The position numbers and the translations under genes were made by a program. Below, piece after piece: positions 33,299-46,170 of a DNA stretch of 64,000 bases (the stretch's first letter is position 1; every line of letters begins with the position of its first letter). The notes under the pieces are model-generated. The model saw only the letters and a program-made list of their open reading frames with translations, was not told the origin of the DNA and searched no databases. The DNA lies in the NCBI GenBank assembly GCA_000469685.2, contig LS997562.1:17955813-18019812 (forward strand), read 5' to 3'. Source of the stretch: Haemonchus contortus. Taxonomy: Eukaryota; Nematoda; Chromadorea; Rhabditida; Trichostrongylidae.

Positions 33299-33769
33299 GG
33301 ATCGATGTTGTGGATAACGGAATCTCACTCGAAACTCGCATGGAAAGCGATGTGGTCTAAGTTGATGACCACCTTTTTGTATTGATCCTGCTATATATAT
33401 TGCGCTAAGCTTGTCTGTTGATTTGTCTTGTGTTTGTGTGGGTGTGTCGATAGGAAACTCATAACTATTGTTCCCTTCAACCTATTACGTTCAAGCAGCA
33501 AACTGTGGCCACCGGCGGTTGGTGATTCAAATGGACTTGCACTTTGCACTCGAGGATTGGGCGTGTGCAAGAATTAATTCCCCGAAGATAAAATGTTTAA
33601 GTAAGGAATGCAGTCGGCAGGATAAGAACACTAGTAGTCGGTGGCAGAACCGGACGAATCCGCTTTGGCTTGGACGCAGAGAGCATGAAATTTTGACTCC
33701 CGAAGCAGAATAACAACCTCTGAAGGCGATGTTCAGTTGGTGTAGTTTGGTTCGCTCACTGGTGTTACA

Positions 33770-34030
33770 GCAGCTCTAGGACAGAACAGCGCAAAGTTTA
33801 CTTTCTTCACGACAATACTCGCCCATACATTGCGAAGACCCAGAAGAAACTTTAAAGCTTGGAATGGCAAACTCTGACCCACCCATCACACTTAAGATCT
33901 GACTCCAACAGATTATCACCTGTTTGATCGTGTCCCTATCGTACCGTTCAAAAAATGAGAAGTCCGATAATGTTAACATACTTGAGACATGCATCGATGA
34001 GTTTTTCTCCTTGAAATCCTAGGAACTTCA
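33770..34030 (+). pseudogene. Mariner relic related to 16440-17300
   Basis: A broken frame reads FLHDNTRPYIAKTQKKL, matching the second catalytic region of the relic at 16440-17300. A degraded copy of its following segment ends near the TCCTTGAAATCC block. There are many stops. Similarity may extend left to about 33640. Confidence 0.55.
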
Positions 34031-36003
34031 ACAGCAAGCAGACTCCACGAATTGTCTGTTCGATGGCCATTTGTCTTCAATAACGATAGGACACATATTG
34101 TAGACTGCTAGTTGTTGTAAAGGGAGAAATAAATAAATAAGAAGAATTGCAAAATGTGCAAAGACTTACCAATTGTGTATATATATGAGTGGATACAGCA
34201 TTGTTTCCAGAGAGTCGTACCGGCTAACCAACGATATGGCAATCGATACTTTTTCGATGTGGATAACATAGGTGAAAATGTAACGTTCAAGGCAGTTGCC
34301 ATTCAGTGAGTCAAATCGCGATCTTAAATTCTGACATTGAAAGAGCCCAAATGTGTTTACTTCAATAGCGTTCCGATGATCCGGTGTCTTCCAACCCTTT
34401 TGTGACAGACAGAAAATGCTCGGTCATAAATAGTCGTCCTTCCCTAGAAACGACCAAGTATTTTCAATTGCAAAGTCTCACAATTCTTTCATTACTTGAG
34501 TTCCACTGTTATGCACTATCTTTCCAAAAACGAATTCTGAATGAGCTTTTACTGATGGTTATTAGAACTGCACCCATGAGTGTGGGGTGAGATTTCACTG
34601 CAGGCTTTGACCACGACATTTGGTTGCATCGTAATGACTGGCGAGTGTAGGGGAATGGTCACATGCTTTTAAAGGTACTACGTCATGAGAACAGGTTGGC
34701 TCGAGGTCGTGAATTTAGGTCTCATCTTCGCCTATGAGTACGATCCTTATTACTAGCAACAAATCCCACTACTGCTTAGACGTGTTTCGTAATAGAAGGA
34801 AGGAAGTAAATAAATTGTAAAATTTCATGGTTAGAAGTCAATCAACTGAATTGAACGGCGGAATGACTGAGGTCTTTGCGACATTATCGGAGAAATAGGG
34901 GGGGGGGGGTCAGGTCCCAGCTGTGCAATTTGATATTTTTCTTTTGTGCGATGTTCCGGAAGCTCGTCCGTCCGTCTCTAGGCACACAGGTAAAGTCGGC
35001 GACCCTCATAACAGCGAAGCCTCCAGTCTTCAGTCTTGGATGAGACTCGAACCTGTACTTGTGTTTCCCAGGCCCCGTGCTCTATCGCCTACGCTGCCGA
35101 GACCCGCTTGCCCTCTCCCTCTTGATGGCTTACATGCCACAGCTTATCAGCGCGCACAAGTACGACGTGTTGAGCCGGTCGGTCAGAATCGGCTCTGAAC
35201 CGCCCAATTTCTAGGGAGTGTTCCAGTCAATGTCGGGCTAGGTTGCATGCTTGAGCGCGAAGCTATGTTTGTTTAGCATTCAGCGCTCTCCTAAGCTTAT
35301 AAAGACCTATTAAGCTTTGAATCGCTCGTAGCGAGCTTGAAACATCTGAACATCATGGGACGCTGGGGTTATTTTCGTCCTGCATTTTCCAGTCATCAAG
35401 GCAACGATGTCGTCTTCGGTGAGTTCAAGGAAGAAAGTTCTTGTGCGACCTTTGCAACAGGCGATTCCACTGTTACCAAGTGTGACAACACCTTCTTTCT
35501 ACTGCATGCAAATTTCATATTGTAAGTTTTTCTATATCTGAAATCTTTGATCAATTCTTATTCATATCAAATTCAATATGATTATTGATCAAGTCGAAAC
35601 TATGGTTCACTGTTATCGCAGACTGCGAAAAACGTAAACGTATGCAGCTGTCGCTACATACGCCAATTCATGCCCTTTTTGGGAACCAAAATAGTCTGCG
35701 AGGTGACCCTGCCCCTGCCTGAGAGCTGTGAATGCTATTATAACATTGTTGCGAGAAACCGTGCTCATCGTATGTAAATCTTCCAGCTCGGAATATATTC
35801 AAATTCATGACCTGACAATGGTTTTTTTTCTGCACTACGGATCACCGCTCTCATGAAAGATGCCCAAAGAAGATTAGAAAAGGAAATGCTGCAGAATCGC
35901 TCGCAAAAGCAGTCCCTAGTGGGATCGCATTCGACTTCCGTTCATGCGGAACCACCCATTGTACACATGTTTACACCCCCCCCCCCCTCACTCCCCCGCC
36001 TTG
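34031..36003. other. No firm gene
   Basis: The segment contains a G-run at 34899-34910 and a tRNA-like stretch near 35040. An exon-like but unsupported frame starts at 35853 (KDAQRRLEKEMLQNRSQKQ). No complete gene could be built. Confidence 0.4.
35037..35103 (-). other. tRNA-like internal promoter sequence
   Basis: On the minus strand a GTAGGCGATAGAGCAC stretch resembles an A box. About 30 nt later GGTTCGAGTCTC fits a B box. No convincing acceptor stem or anticodon arm forms, so it is more likely a tRNA-derived repeat or a decayed tRNA than a working gene. Confidence 0.25.
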
Positions 36004-36176
36004 GACGAATCGGTGGAAATGTAGTTGAGGGAGGAGGGGCACCCATCCGAAGGTCAATATATCAAGAAACGAACTCAGTCTAACGTGTTACTCCTTGTTA
36101 TATTAGCACTGTATCGGATGCGAACAGGATGATGGAAACCGACCACCTGTGCTCTTTTATGCGGTTTTCACCTGTA

Positions 36177-38411
36177 TCACCTGTCGTCCCGTTGATCGTC
36201 GATTTCCTCGAGCGGGCGCCAGTAACGTCTCCATTCGTCCCTGTTACGAGCCAGAGTGATCCAATGAATCGCTCCAGGGACACGAGGATCAACATTCCTT
36301 TCGTTCAGAGCTTTCGTGAAGAAGTCTGACCATCTCGTTGGCGGCCTTCCTGGAGTTCGTTTGATGTCCCGAGGGATCCAGTCAGTAACCGCCCTGGTCC
36401 AACGGTCATCACTATATCGCATAACGTGTCCGGCCCACCTGATCTTCGAATTCTTGGCGTGGTCAACGGCATCCCTGATCTTCGTTCGTTGACGGAGCTC
36501 GGAACTCCGGATTCCCTTCTGCACTTGCGTGTATAGGGAAATTCCGAGCATCGTCCTTTCCAAAGCGCGTTGAGCAACGCTGACAGCATGCTCATCCTGC
36601 TTTCGTAGAGTCCAAGTCTCTGAGGCGTACGTCAAAGCAGGAAGAACAGCAGTGTCGAAAAGGTGAGCGCGGAGCCGGATGTTCTTTGTCTTCTTCACTA
36701 CTCCCTCGATATTCTTGAATGCTCCCCACGCAGCGCGTTTCCTTCTGCACAGCTCCGGAGCTAGGTCGTTCACCATGTTGACTTCCCGACCTAGATACAC
36801 ATAGCTAGAGCATTCGGAGATATTCTTTCCGTTTAGCGTGAAGGGAGCATCAGGTACCAAACCGTTTTTCATGAACATCGTCTTCGTCAAGTTCAGTCTC
36901 AATCCGATCTTTCCACAAGCATTGTCAAACTCGGCCAGCATTCGTTCCGCTTGCTCGATGTTCGGTGTTATGAGAACGATGTCGTCTGCAAAGCGGAGGT
37001 GATGTAGATAGCGGCCGTCGACCTTCACTCCCAAGTCTTCCCATTCCAGATGACGCATGATATTCTCGAGAGCGGCACTGAAAAGTTTGGGCGATATGGT
37101 ATCGCCTTGCCGGACACCTCTCTTCACGTTGATAATGACTTCCTTGTAGAATGGTGAAATCCTGGTCGTAAAGTTGTCGTAGAGTTCACGAAGCATCCTT
37201 ATATACTGAGTAGGAACACCCTGGTTGCCCAGGGCTTCGATTACCGCTTCTGTATCGACAGTGTCAAAGGCTTTCTTCAAATCGATGAACGTAAGACATA
37301 GCGGCATTTTGTACTCTCGCGATACTTCAATGAGCCTTGTTAGGGTGTGGATATGATCGATTGTACTGAACCCTCTCCGAAACCCTGCTTGCTCGCATGG
37401 CTGTCCTTCATCTAATATTCTGCCAATCCTGTTTAGGATGACACGAGTGAAGAGCTTGTAGATTACGGACAGCAGGCAGATTGGGCGATAATTGCCAATA
37501 TCGTCTGGATCTCCCTTTTTGTACAGCAACACAGTCTTGCTAGTTTTCCACGACGTGTGTACTTTGCATTCCGACAGGTACCGCGTGAAGAGCCTAGCCA
37601 GAGTTTTGATGATGACTTCTGGTATACTCTTTAGATGTTCTGGCTTGATCCTATCGGGACCGGGCGCTGTACAGTTCTTCATCGACTTGATGGCATGTCG
37701 TATTTCGGAAGGGAGAACCGAAGGAGCGATATATTCGTCTTGCCTAAGATGGTGAGTAGGCAGGTAGACGTGGCTGTCGAAGAGATACGAGTAGAAGTCG
37801 TAGATGACCCTCTCCATTGCCCTCCGGGATGCAGTAACGGTTCCGTCAGGACGACGAAGGGAGGTCATCTTGGTCTTGTAGTTGGCGAAGCTCCGTCGGG
37901 CTTTGCGAATGCTCCTTCCGGCCTCGGCGGCTTCGTCCATGACTGCTGCTCTCCTCTCTTTCAGATCTTCCTTTATCGCTTCTCTGCATAGCTTCGCAAG
38001 TTCGGACGTTTGTTGATAATTGCCTGTTGCTCGCGCGATTCCACGCTGGCGTATCAGCTCGAGAGTCCTCGAAGAGAGTCGTCTCTTGGCTACTTGTGGA
38101 CTCTCAGCTTTTCTAGCGCTATCGTGGAGATGTTCGACGAGCCGGTTGTACTCATCATCGATGTTGTCGATAACGGAATCTTCCCATTTGCTCGCAAGGG
38201 AAGCGAAGTGGTCCCAGTTGATGGAGGTCTTGGGGCTTCGTTTCCGAAACTTCACTTTCCCGGCCGATGCACCAAAACACTGTTCAAGCGATGGTTCAGT
38301 GGGAATATTTATTGCGGAAGATATTCTCCACCCAAGAAATCTACCATGGGGAAAAAACCGACATTGAATCACAGCGCGAAGCTTATATACGGCTTGCGCG
38401 AAAAGATACAC
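36177..38411 (-). CDS. RTE reverse transcriptase, open frame of 744 codons
   Basis: The frame encodes the RNA-dependent DNA polymerase that copies the element at the nicked target. In order it shows a linker helix region (residues ~60-200), NYRPICLL fingers (~307-314), FIDLKKAFD with the first catalytic Asp (D377), RGVRQGD (431-437), FADD with the catalytic Asp pair (474-477), and a YLG thumb motif. A conserved C-terminal region contains [10 protein letters not shown] and GRPPTRW. There are no internal stops. The N-terminal 50 or so residues differ from what I expect for the family, and the true protein should be fused to the endonuclease upstream, so the ATG at 38411 is probably not the original start. 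Upstream lesions make the element unlikely to be autonomous, although the polymerase part looks intact. Confidence 0.92.
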   Translation of the reverse strand: MYLFAQAVYKLRAVIQCRFFPHGRFLGWRISSAINIPTEPSLEQCFGASAGKVKFRKRSPKTSINWDHFASLASKWEDSVIDNIDDEYNRLVEHLHDSARKAESPQVAKRRLSSRTLELIRQRGIARATGNYQQTSELAKLCREAIKEDLKERRAAVMDEAAEAGRSIRKARRSFANYKTKMTSLRRPDGTVTASRRAMERVIYDFYSYLFDSHVYLPTHHLRQDEYIAPSVLPSEIRHAIKSMKNCTAPGPDRIKPEHLKSIPEVIIKTLARLFTRYLSECKVHTSWKTSKTVLLYKKGDPDDIGNYRPICLLSVIYKLFTRVILNRIGRILDEGQPCEQAGFRRGFSTIDHIHTLTRLIEVSREYKMPLCLTFIDLKKAFDTVDTEAVIEALGNQGVPTQYIRMLRELYDNFTTRISPFYKEVIINVKRGVRQGDTISPKLFSAALENIMRHLEWEDLGVKVDGRYLHHLRFADDIVLITPNIEQAERMLAEFDNACGKIGLRLNLTKTMFMKNGLVPDAPFTLNGKNISECSSYVYLGREVNMVNDLAPELCRRKRAAWGAFKNIEGVVKKTKNIRLRAHLFDTAVLPALTYASETWTLRKQDEHAVSVAQRALERTMLGISLYTQVQKGIRSSELRQRTKIRDAVDHAKNSKIRWAGHVMRYSDDRWTRAVTDWIPRDIKRTPGRPPTRWSDFFTKALNERNVDPRVPGAIHWITLARNRDEWRRYWRPLEEIDDQRDDR

Positions 38412-38499
38412 ATTACAGCAATGAACATTGTATAGCTAAGAATTCTCATAACAATGATGCTAAGGCATTTGATATGATAAATGATAGACAAAGTCGCGA

Positions 38500-39741
38500 C
38501 TGGTTGCGACATAGCTCTCTCCCCACGCACTGAGAAGCAGAATCTAGCGCGGAGGAGGCGATGGTCCGATCCCGTGTAGAACTTCGGAACAACAGCGACG
38601 TCGGTCAGGCAAAATCTCCGATTGAAGATGATGTGGTCTATTTCATTATGGAACTGTCCACCAGGTGACTCCCATGTCCATCTTAAATGAGAGGGCTTCT
38701 GGAACTGCGAGTTACCATGGATGGTGTGGGTCGTCATGATAAACTCGGACAGCCTTTCACCCTGCTCATTCCATTACACTCCGTGAGTCCCGATGTGAAG
38801 CTCTTCAGCCGTTCTTCTGGGGCCAATCTTGGCGTTAAAGTCACCGACGATGACCTTGAAGAAAGTGTGGTCTTCTCTGTAGAGCCTCTCCAGATCCATA
38901 TAAAACGCTTCCAACTCCTCTTCTTCGTAGCTCGATGTTGGTGCGTAAGCAACGAAGATGGTTAGAGCTGGGGTTGAGCCACATCTTCTTAATCGCAAAC
39001 GTCCGATTCGGGTTGTTAAGCTTTCGTACGAATCGATGTTCATGGCCAAGTGCGTGTTGACGAGGACACCTACGCCGCCGACGCCTTCACTGTCGCATGT
39101 TCCAAGGAACAGTTCTTCTCCAGTCTCAAATACAGCGTGCAGCGGGCGATGCCTTCTCGTCTCGGTCAGTCCGATGACGTCGTACTTGATCTTCCTAGCT
39201 TGCATCATCAGTCTTCTATACACGCTTCCGATGCAAGCGTCCGTGCGTTGAAAGTACAGATCGCCATCTTAGTCCTAATCCTTTTGGGCAGCCTGTTTTG
39301 GCCCTGAGATTTTAGCAGCCTCTCCCGAGCGGTCCTACCCAACGCTGCCGTATTGGGGGCTCCCTCAGGTTCAGGGGAATGAGGCCCATTTTTATTACTG
39401 TTTCTGGCGGTGAAAGAAAAACCCATCGTGTAGCTTGCCAGGCTCTGACGTGGGGGGTTGGACGAGGGGCTTTGTTTTTGGAGGCGGCCCCGAATCGCCT
39501 CCCAGATACTTCCCAGTGTGACTTGTTCGTCACTCGAATGCAAGCTTTTGGCCGAGTCGATGGGCAGGATAACAACTGCACCCACAGACTCTCCACACAC
39601 GTATGCGTGGATCGCCTGCGAGGAACAGAGGGTATATCGACCCAGCACAGCAGAATCAAGGAGTCCATCCCCTGAATCCACCTGCGTCTCTGGGCAAGTA
39701 CCGGTGACTTTTGGTCGGCGATTAATTCCCCTATCCGCCAC
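38500..39741 (-). pseudogene. RTE endonuclease domain with frame breaks
   Basis: The region reads AICTFNARTLASEACIED (minus strand, near 39210-39270). It shifts frame into ARKIKYDVIGLTETRR, where the Glu is a catalytic metal ligand, and continues with FFKVIVGDFNAKIG. TAA at 38774-38776 interrupts HGV-WNEQGERLSEF, most likely a former Glu codon. The frame then resumes with NEIDHIIFNRRF and GSDHRLL, the catalytic Asp-His motif. The domain order is that of AP-type endonucleases in RTE elements. The first part (39290-39741) is a low-complexity leader of uncertain coding status. Confidence 0.88.
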
Positions 39742-40576
39742 CTGGGGACGCCCTACGTAGCCTCGTCACTAACCGGCTGGGGATCCTTCAGTGAGAGAAC
39801 TCAGTGAAGGAGATCCGTAGTATGCGGTTTTAGCTGAGGGAATTTAGTTTCCCAAATAAGTCTAGGTAGGGTAGGAGCTCCTGGATGGCTAGGATGATTA
39901 CCTCATGCGAAAAAAAAGGAAGAAAACTCGCCTACCGCGGTGCTCTTTCCCTGCGAAAGCCCTTATTCAAAAACTGGCATGTCCGTGATATAACACGGCA
40001 TAACACGTTTCATTGAGTTCATTTCTTGATATACTAGCCTTTGGATGGGTGCCCCCCCCCCCCTCAACTACATTTTCACCGACGAATCTGTTAGTCCTTA
40101 CGGTTCGACAAAGTCTGCAGGGTAAATAGGTATACTGAGTACGGAATTCAATTCCTTGACCGTTCATGTGGAAAACGACATTTATAATAACAATGCTACA
40201 CCTTCGCCTTCTCTCATTTTACTTGAAGCTGATTTGTTCTCATACATGAAGGGAGTTCGATTTGATCATTTAAAGTTAAAACATCAAAGTTTGCTAGAGA
40301 AGCCCCTTGTAGAGGCTTGTAAGGATGCAAGTTGTTTCACTCCTTCATTTCCAGTTGCGACGTATTCCACAGAAACCGCGTCCCTGTTTGTGCCACAAAC
40401 CAACCAAGATTCCTAGATTCCCTTTTCTGCCTGATTTACCAATCTTAGGAATAGTTTAGTATTACAACTACCTAGAAAGATTTTTTGTCTATTGTTTGTC
40501 AGGGCAATATTCGCTATACATTAATTCACATTGTTTTTTTAACATTTGCCTTTTCGATGAATGTCAAATTATTTAG

Positions 40577-40666
40577 CCATCAACGAGTTCCTTTAAATGA
40601 AGCATTGCGTGAAAAGAAGTGCAGAAGAGTGAAGTTTGGCGCAAATAATCTGATGGTTTTCAAATA
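40577..40666 (+). CDS. Candidate internal exon
   Basis: An open 90 nt segment lies between ATTATTTAG and the strong donor GTAAGTG. It reads HQRVPLNEALREKKC followed by RRVKFGANNLMVFK. A preceding open stretch at 40156-40416 might be coding but lacks clean splice sites. No partner exons could be chained and no family is recognised. Confidence 0.3.
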
Positions 40667-41699
40667 GTAAGTGTGTTTTCAAGGTTTCCTTCTGGAAGCA
40701 GTTTCTAGCAGCCTTCAGTATCCCATTTATTTTATAATGCACACCCTTTTAAACGTGTTGCAACAGAAGGTCAAACCAGCTCATGAGCAGTAAAATATTC
40801 CAATTCATTCCGAACAAACTAGTACAGCTTGTGTTAACCTTGGAACTAGCAATCCATTTCAGGCAGAGCAGGATGCTTGTGATGACTTCTGGAAATCTAG
40901 GAATCTGGTTTCTACTTTCTCCCGTTGGGTATTCTATAGTTATGATTGACATTCAAATGCTACGGATATATTAAATAGTTCCAATTGCTCTACGCCGGCT
41001 AGTCGATCCTATGGCATGGAACATTGCGTGGTTCAGCAGTACATCAAACCACCAAAATCCAACCTCCATTATTCGTAGCATTTGAATATCAACCATAACT
41101 TCACTAAAAGTGTATATTGCAAGAAAATGATGACAAATTGTAAACCATTAGTGCTGCAGTGCTGTAAGGGTTTCACGTGTATTGATGAACATATGGATTA
41201 AGGAATCATAATTGTGGACATGGAAAAGAGGGCGCACTCGTGAAACAATTAGAATGTTAGAAGGTTTCTTGAACATAGCAAATACATCTGCTATACATGA
41301 TCTCAAGCTCTCTGTTGAGAAGCTTCTTAGCACAGTTCTCGGGCAAAAGACGAGCTCAGGATGTGGAAAAACATAAATTCGATCTCCGTCTATTGGGAAC
41401 TGCAGAACAAAAAGTTGGCTCTGCAACTGGCTAAATGTTCGGCTTTGTCGCGATGGGAATCAAAAGGAAGAAAATTAGATCGAATCATTCACTCTACTTA
41501 TTATTCCACAGGCAAACTTATCTAATTTCGGCGAATCATGTAGGTATTACTCACAGTAGGATGTGGTAATATGTCATTTTATCAACAACATTGAAATCAT
41601 TCCCTGCAAAAGATATGTGCAAATATTTTTGTTGAAGACGTATTAACTCTCGTCCCTATTACTCTTGAAAGTTCCAGTTTTTGTTCTCGTTACCTTCCT

Positions 41700-42130
41700 C
41701 TTCTAGTCCTTAGGTTGATCCTGCGTATTCGTAGGATCCGCTGTTCTTTTCAGCTGTCCCCTCTTTATTCGATTTGCAAGGTCTTCTACCATCACCTTGA
41801 CTTCGAAGACGTGACCTGACCTCGTCCCTCCATCTTTTCTTTGGTGCTCCACGCTTATTATGACCCTCGAATTCCATCGCTTCTCCGATTAGATGATCAC
41901 GTACTCTCTACAGAACGTGCCCATGTCATCGCGAGCGTTGTTCTTGCATCTCCAACTGGATATTAGCCAACTGCATGGTCGTCTTGAAGTACTCATCCCT
42001 GAAACGATCCAATCAGGCTCAGCCCAAGGCACATCTTGACATTCTCACATCTGCGGTCTGAAGGTACGTTTATGTTTCTTGTCTACTGGCCGGCCCTCGC
42101 TGCCACAGAGCATTACGAGTTTGACCACTG
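41700..42130 (-). pseudogene. C-terminal relic of an RTE-like LINE
   Basis: The minus strand shows EAMEFEGHNKRGAPKKRWRD, the conserved tail motif of the second nematode RTE type, then in another frame a KVMVEDLANRIKRGQLKRTA segment and a TADP block. Frame changes and stops are frequent. No reverse transcriptase core remains beside it. Confidence 0.5.
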
Positions 42131-43869
42131 CTCGAAATAATCACTGCCCTTCAGGCTCTTGAAGCATTGCTGGCTAGAGGATACCAGGAAACTGCTCCCA
42201 GCTCGTATGTAAGTCCCAGTGATACATTCGAGCTTTCACAGCTTGTTCGCTATCGTCAGTGGTTGCTCTCCTTCAAAGTATCGAACGTCTCCCTACATCC
42301 CGCTATCAAGTGATGTGATTATCGTAAAGTATGATTTCCAGTGACCCCTTCAACTGTTCTTCCGTGATGACATCCTGTGTTGGTAAATTAGAAATAGCCT
42401 CAAAGCTGCTCTTCGGCAAATCCAACTGAAGGTTCTGCAGTGTGTGTAACGTTGTTCTTCTTTCACAGCTTGTTCGCTACCATCTGCTGGTGGTTGCTCT
42501 CTTCCCAAGTATAGAAGGTCTCCTACCCTTGAAACGTCCCGTGGTTGTCCAAGATTGGCTCACCACACTCATTTGGGTGAAAACTTTGGCTTCCTACAGC
42601 CCGCTATCAAATGATGTGATCATCGTAAAGTATGATTTCCAGTGGCTTCTTCATCTGTCATTCTGTGATGACATCCAGTGTTGGTAAATGAGAAATAGCC
42701 CAAAGCTGAACTGGGGCAAACCCGACCGAAGGTTGTGTCGTGTGCGTAAGGCTGTTCTGCCTCATTGTACATGTTCATGACCTAGAGATCAAGTTTCTGA
42801 AGCGCTTCGATCTGGTTGTAATTGTGGTTGTAATTTTGGAATGCGCCTCTTCGTCCGTTGATTGGTCGAAACCTCCAATATCTGGCAGGCATCACCCGCA
42901 GCACGCCCTTGAATATTTCAAAAGCCAGGACCAAATCTGACTGGACGCCTCTGTAAAACAAACTTTTGAGATTCAATTCATTGAGTCTGGATTGGAAAGA
43001 CGTTAAGGCTGGGGGATAGTCATCAGCAGGGAAAGCTCTATAGAATAAAGTTCTTGTAAAAGTTTTTTGGATATTCTCCAGCTTTTGAATATCTTTGATC
43101 AAGAATGGGCTCTAGACAGGGCTGCAATATTCAACTGCTGGAAGAACACAAGTTTTATTGAACCTAATTCATAAATCCACATTGGAACTGTGGATATTTC
43201 TGAACAGCGTATACAATACCTGAGGGCCTTGCTAGATATCAGCTCGATATGATGGGACAATTGCTACTCTTTAGTGAGACTGACACCTAAGTCTTTGATT
43301 GTTGTAAACGCTCAATAACTGAGCCATCAGGAAAGCGCACCTCTAGCAGGGAGGGTTCAAAGAAAACAAGTGGGTCTTCGTAGGATTGATCTTTAACTCC
43401 CATAAATTAGATAATTATATTACACCACCGAAGTATGTTCTCGACAGCACGATTCAAAAGGGTCTGAGCCATATCGCGATCCTATCGCATCATATGCAAC
43501 TGATAGTGAGACCTTGATGTCATCAGCGTAAGCTGCAGTGTAAAGTCTCTAATCGTCTTCAGCGAATTTTGGGAGGTCGTTCGTGTATATGGAGAATAAG
43601 AGAGGCGAAGAGTTCCTACTTGAGGTACTCCTGATGGCCAGCTCTCACTTTGGATATGTAGTTAGAAAAGCGAACATTCATTTTCCAGTCAGCAAGATAT
43701 GACTCGAACCACCGCAGAGTATTATCTCGGACCCCCAATTTCTCTAGCTTGGTAAGGGCTGTCCCTACATACAGTATCAAAGGCTTTTATTGGATCGCAA
43801 TACATAACATCGACTTTTTGCCCTAGATTGAGGGACTCTATTGAGTGAGTTGTGTCTAGCAGTGAGTGC

Positions 43870-44175
43870 AGGTGGACGTTTCGGGTGGGTGCGCTTCGTT
43901 ACGCGTGTCCGTCGAAACTAGGTCACGCGCAGCCGCCGCATGCGGAGGCTCAGCCCGCGATACTTGACAGACGTCGCAGTTGTCAGTGCGGCATACGATT
44001 TGCGCTCGGCCCACGGCAGTTAGCCAAAGAGAAGATAACACGGACAAATGCAAATCATGCGCTCCACTGATGCTTGATAGTACTGTAATGCCGTCGTGAG
44101 ACCTCAGTGGGTTGCGCCGCGCGCGAAGTGGGCGGGGTGACCTACATTCGACGGAAGCGCGCAACGGACGTTCTC
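43870..44175 (+). repeat. Copy C of the GC-rich MITE-like repeat, inside a LINE relic
   Basis: The ends are weakly inverted: CGTCGAAACTAGGTCAC near 43912 and GTGACCTACATTCGACGG near 44137. The sequence interrupts the LINE between its fingers and palm regions. Copies A (283-420) and B (11548-11725) match it in reverse orientation. Confidence 0.6.
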
Positions 44176-45757
44176 CCGTTTCGAGTAGTAAGCCGGACTT
44201 CTCCTGAGGGATACCTTGCTGTTTCACTACCCAATCCAACAGGTATTTGTGCAGAATCTTCTCCATGATTCTGAGCGGAGAGGAAAGGATGCTTATGGGT
44301 TGAAAACAGCACACATGACTAGCCTCATTGGTTTTAGGAATAGGTGTTACTATAGCGTGTTTCCAGATGCAAGGGACCTCTTCCAGCATCAGGAAAATAT
44401 TAAAAATATGAGCCAGAGGGATAGCCAGCCCTTTAGCGAACCGCTCAAAAAGAGTTGGGGAAGTTCATCATGTGTAATAGAGGAATGGAGGCTTGAGAGA
44501 ACGAAAATGTTTCAAACCGTTATGGGAGTGACACTCAGTAGCTCGGAGGATCCCTCACCAACCGTACCGTTGCCAATCGATCCCACAGCTACATGCATTA
44601 TGGAAGGTGGCACAAAAACGTTTTCGAAGTAATCCGCTAAGGCTTCCCTTTTTTCCGCCTGCGTCGTGCATTTATGCCTATTCACTCCTTCGCGTACATG
44701 CTTCACTGATTTATGGTTAACAAATGATTTTACATATGCATAGACTGTTTCGAATTTCCTGCATGAGGTGTTTTCTTCACTTTGTATGCTAGAAACCGCT
44801 TCAAATGAAATTTCAGTTTTTTGATCCCCTGATATGTTTCTGAGCTGGCTGGATCTCTCAGTTGGAAGAACAGCCTTCCTCGCTATTAAAATAAATTACG
44901 TATGTAAATGGGATAAGCTGACATGCGTATACTAATTCTTCTCCAAGGGACATCAATCAATGAGACTGATGATAACATTACAGAACCGAGCATATAGGTG
45001 ATCCACACTCTCACAGTTATCAAAAACAACAAACCAATTCGAGTGAGATAGGGCGCATGCAATAGCTTTATCATCTGAGTGCTTGAAATCTCTGACAAAA
45101 GTTGGCGGCTCTTCCCTAGTGATTTCAGGCATAGAGAAGCAAATAGCTGTCTGATCCAAAGAGTGGAGAGGAGGTATGCGTAGACGCGGGCGATGCTGTT
45201 CGCTGACGAAGATATGACCTAAGATATTTTGCTTCTACGTATCTGAAAATCAGCATACCGCAACAAAAATAGGGATTCGAAAGCCGAAAAAAACTTGCGC
45301 GTCACGGGCGCAGTCCCAGCTTGCTGATCCGCATCGACGCTGAGGTCAAGGTCCCCTAACACTGTTGCGCCGCGGTGCCGTTGAGACCAGATCAGCAAGC
45401 ATCGGTAATAGGAGATCATCTTGACCGCTAGTAGAATTAGGCGAACGGTAGATCAATAAGAAACGTTGGTTACTGCCGGATTGCAGAATAATGTCAAAAC
45501 AAGTGGGCTTAGAGTGCAACCCTTCACTGTTAAAAGTGACCATTCGACAGCAAAAGATCGTGAACAAAAGCGCATATAGCTCCTCCCCTTCGAGACGACC
45601 TATCTCTTCGAATCAAACTGTACGGCAGGTGCGCACAAAGCTCAGCAATCTTGCTCTTAAGCCAGGGCACTGTGACAAACGCAATACACCGTTTTCAGAG
45701 CCTAAAAAATAATGAAAAAGCGAAATTTTGCGAAGCTAGACTTCTCGCATTCAACAT

Positions 45758-46170
45758 CCTACTTATATATTCGGCTAAGTGTGTCTTTTATTGTGTGTGG
45801 CTCATCCGACCGCCAGTAATTTGGGATTCTCAGTTAATGATGTACCCGTTGAGTAAAGAAGGTCGAAAGATAACGACATCTGATAATGGTACTATTATCA
45901 CTTGAGAACATTTGTGAGTACCACTCAACTCTTTGGTGCCTATCATTAAACTTTTAATGGTTCATAATTTTTAAGATGAAGGGCAACCGATTGACAATTT
46001 CAATCGTGGGCGTAAGCATCGGCACACTCTGAATACCACTGGCGCTGCTCTGCTTATGCCAGCTCCCCTATTTTTGGGTCCTGCGTCAAAGTTGTGTAGA
46101 GTGTGTGTTCAGGAAAGCATCATCCGTTCCAAAAGTTAGGGGGGAGGGAGGCGGTTGCTGATTACTAGAA
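45758..46170 (+). repeat. Composite repeat R2, copy 3 (short form)
   Basis: It begins A|TCCTACTTATATATTCGG with CTAAGTGTGTC, the same terminus as in R2 copies 1 and 2. It continues with the inner block shared (inverted) with 20520-20760 and 31550-31700. It lacks the minisatellite body. Confidence 0.55.

Larger units (their letters stand above)
36168..39820 (-). mobile_element. RTE-clade non-LTR retrotransposon, nearly full length
   Basis: A 3653 bp element lies between two copies of TATGCGGTTTT (36157-36167 and 39821-39831), an 11 bp target duplication. It encodes an apurinic-type endonuclease followed by a reverse transcriptase, and the stop codon is only about 10 bp from the 3' end, as is typical of RTE elements. 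The reverse transcriptase frame is open throughout. The upstream part has a frame break near 39210, a nonsense codon at 38774-38776 and a frame change near 38400. The degraded relative at 29834-31318 lies in the same orientation. Confidence 0.95.
36012..40080. mobile_element. TIR element copy 2, split by an RTE insertion
   Basis: Ends GGTGGAAATGTAG (36012) and CTACATTTTCACC (ending 40080) match the element at 9281-9700. The exact 8 bp direct repeat GACGAATC flanks it (36004-36011 and 40081-40088). Removing the RTE and one copy of its 11 bp duplication leaves about 405 bp, close to the 420 bp of copy 1. Confidence 0.9.

Noticed and set aside
35037..35103. tRNA gene on the minus strand
   Set aside because: B-box-like sequence only. 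No cloverleaf with a plausible anticodon arm could be drawn, so it is recorded only as tRNA-like.
38010..38435. 141-codon open frame on the plus strand
   Set aside because: It lies antisense to the RTE reverse transcriptase and has no family motif, so it is a shadow frame.
44216..44632. 138-codon plus-strand open frame
   Set aside because: Antisense to the CR1-like LINE relic whose minus-strand residues are recognisable.
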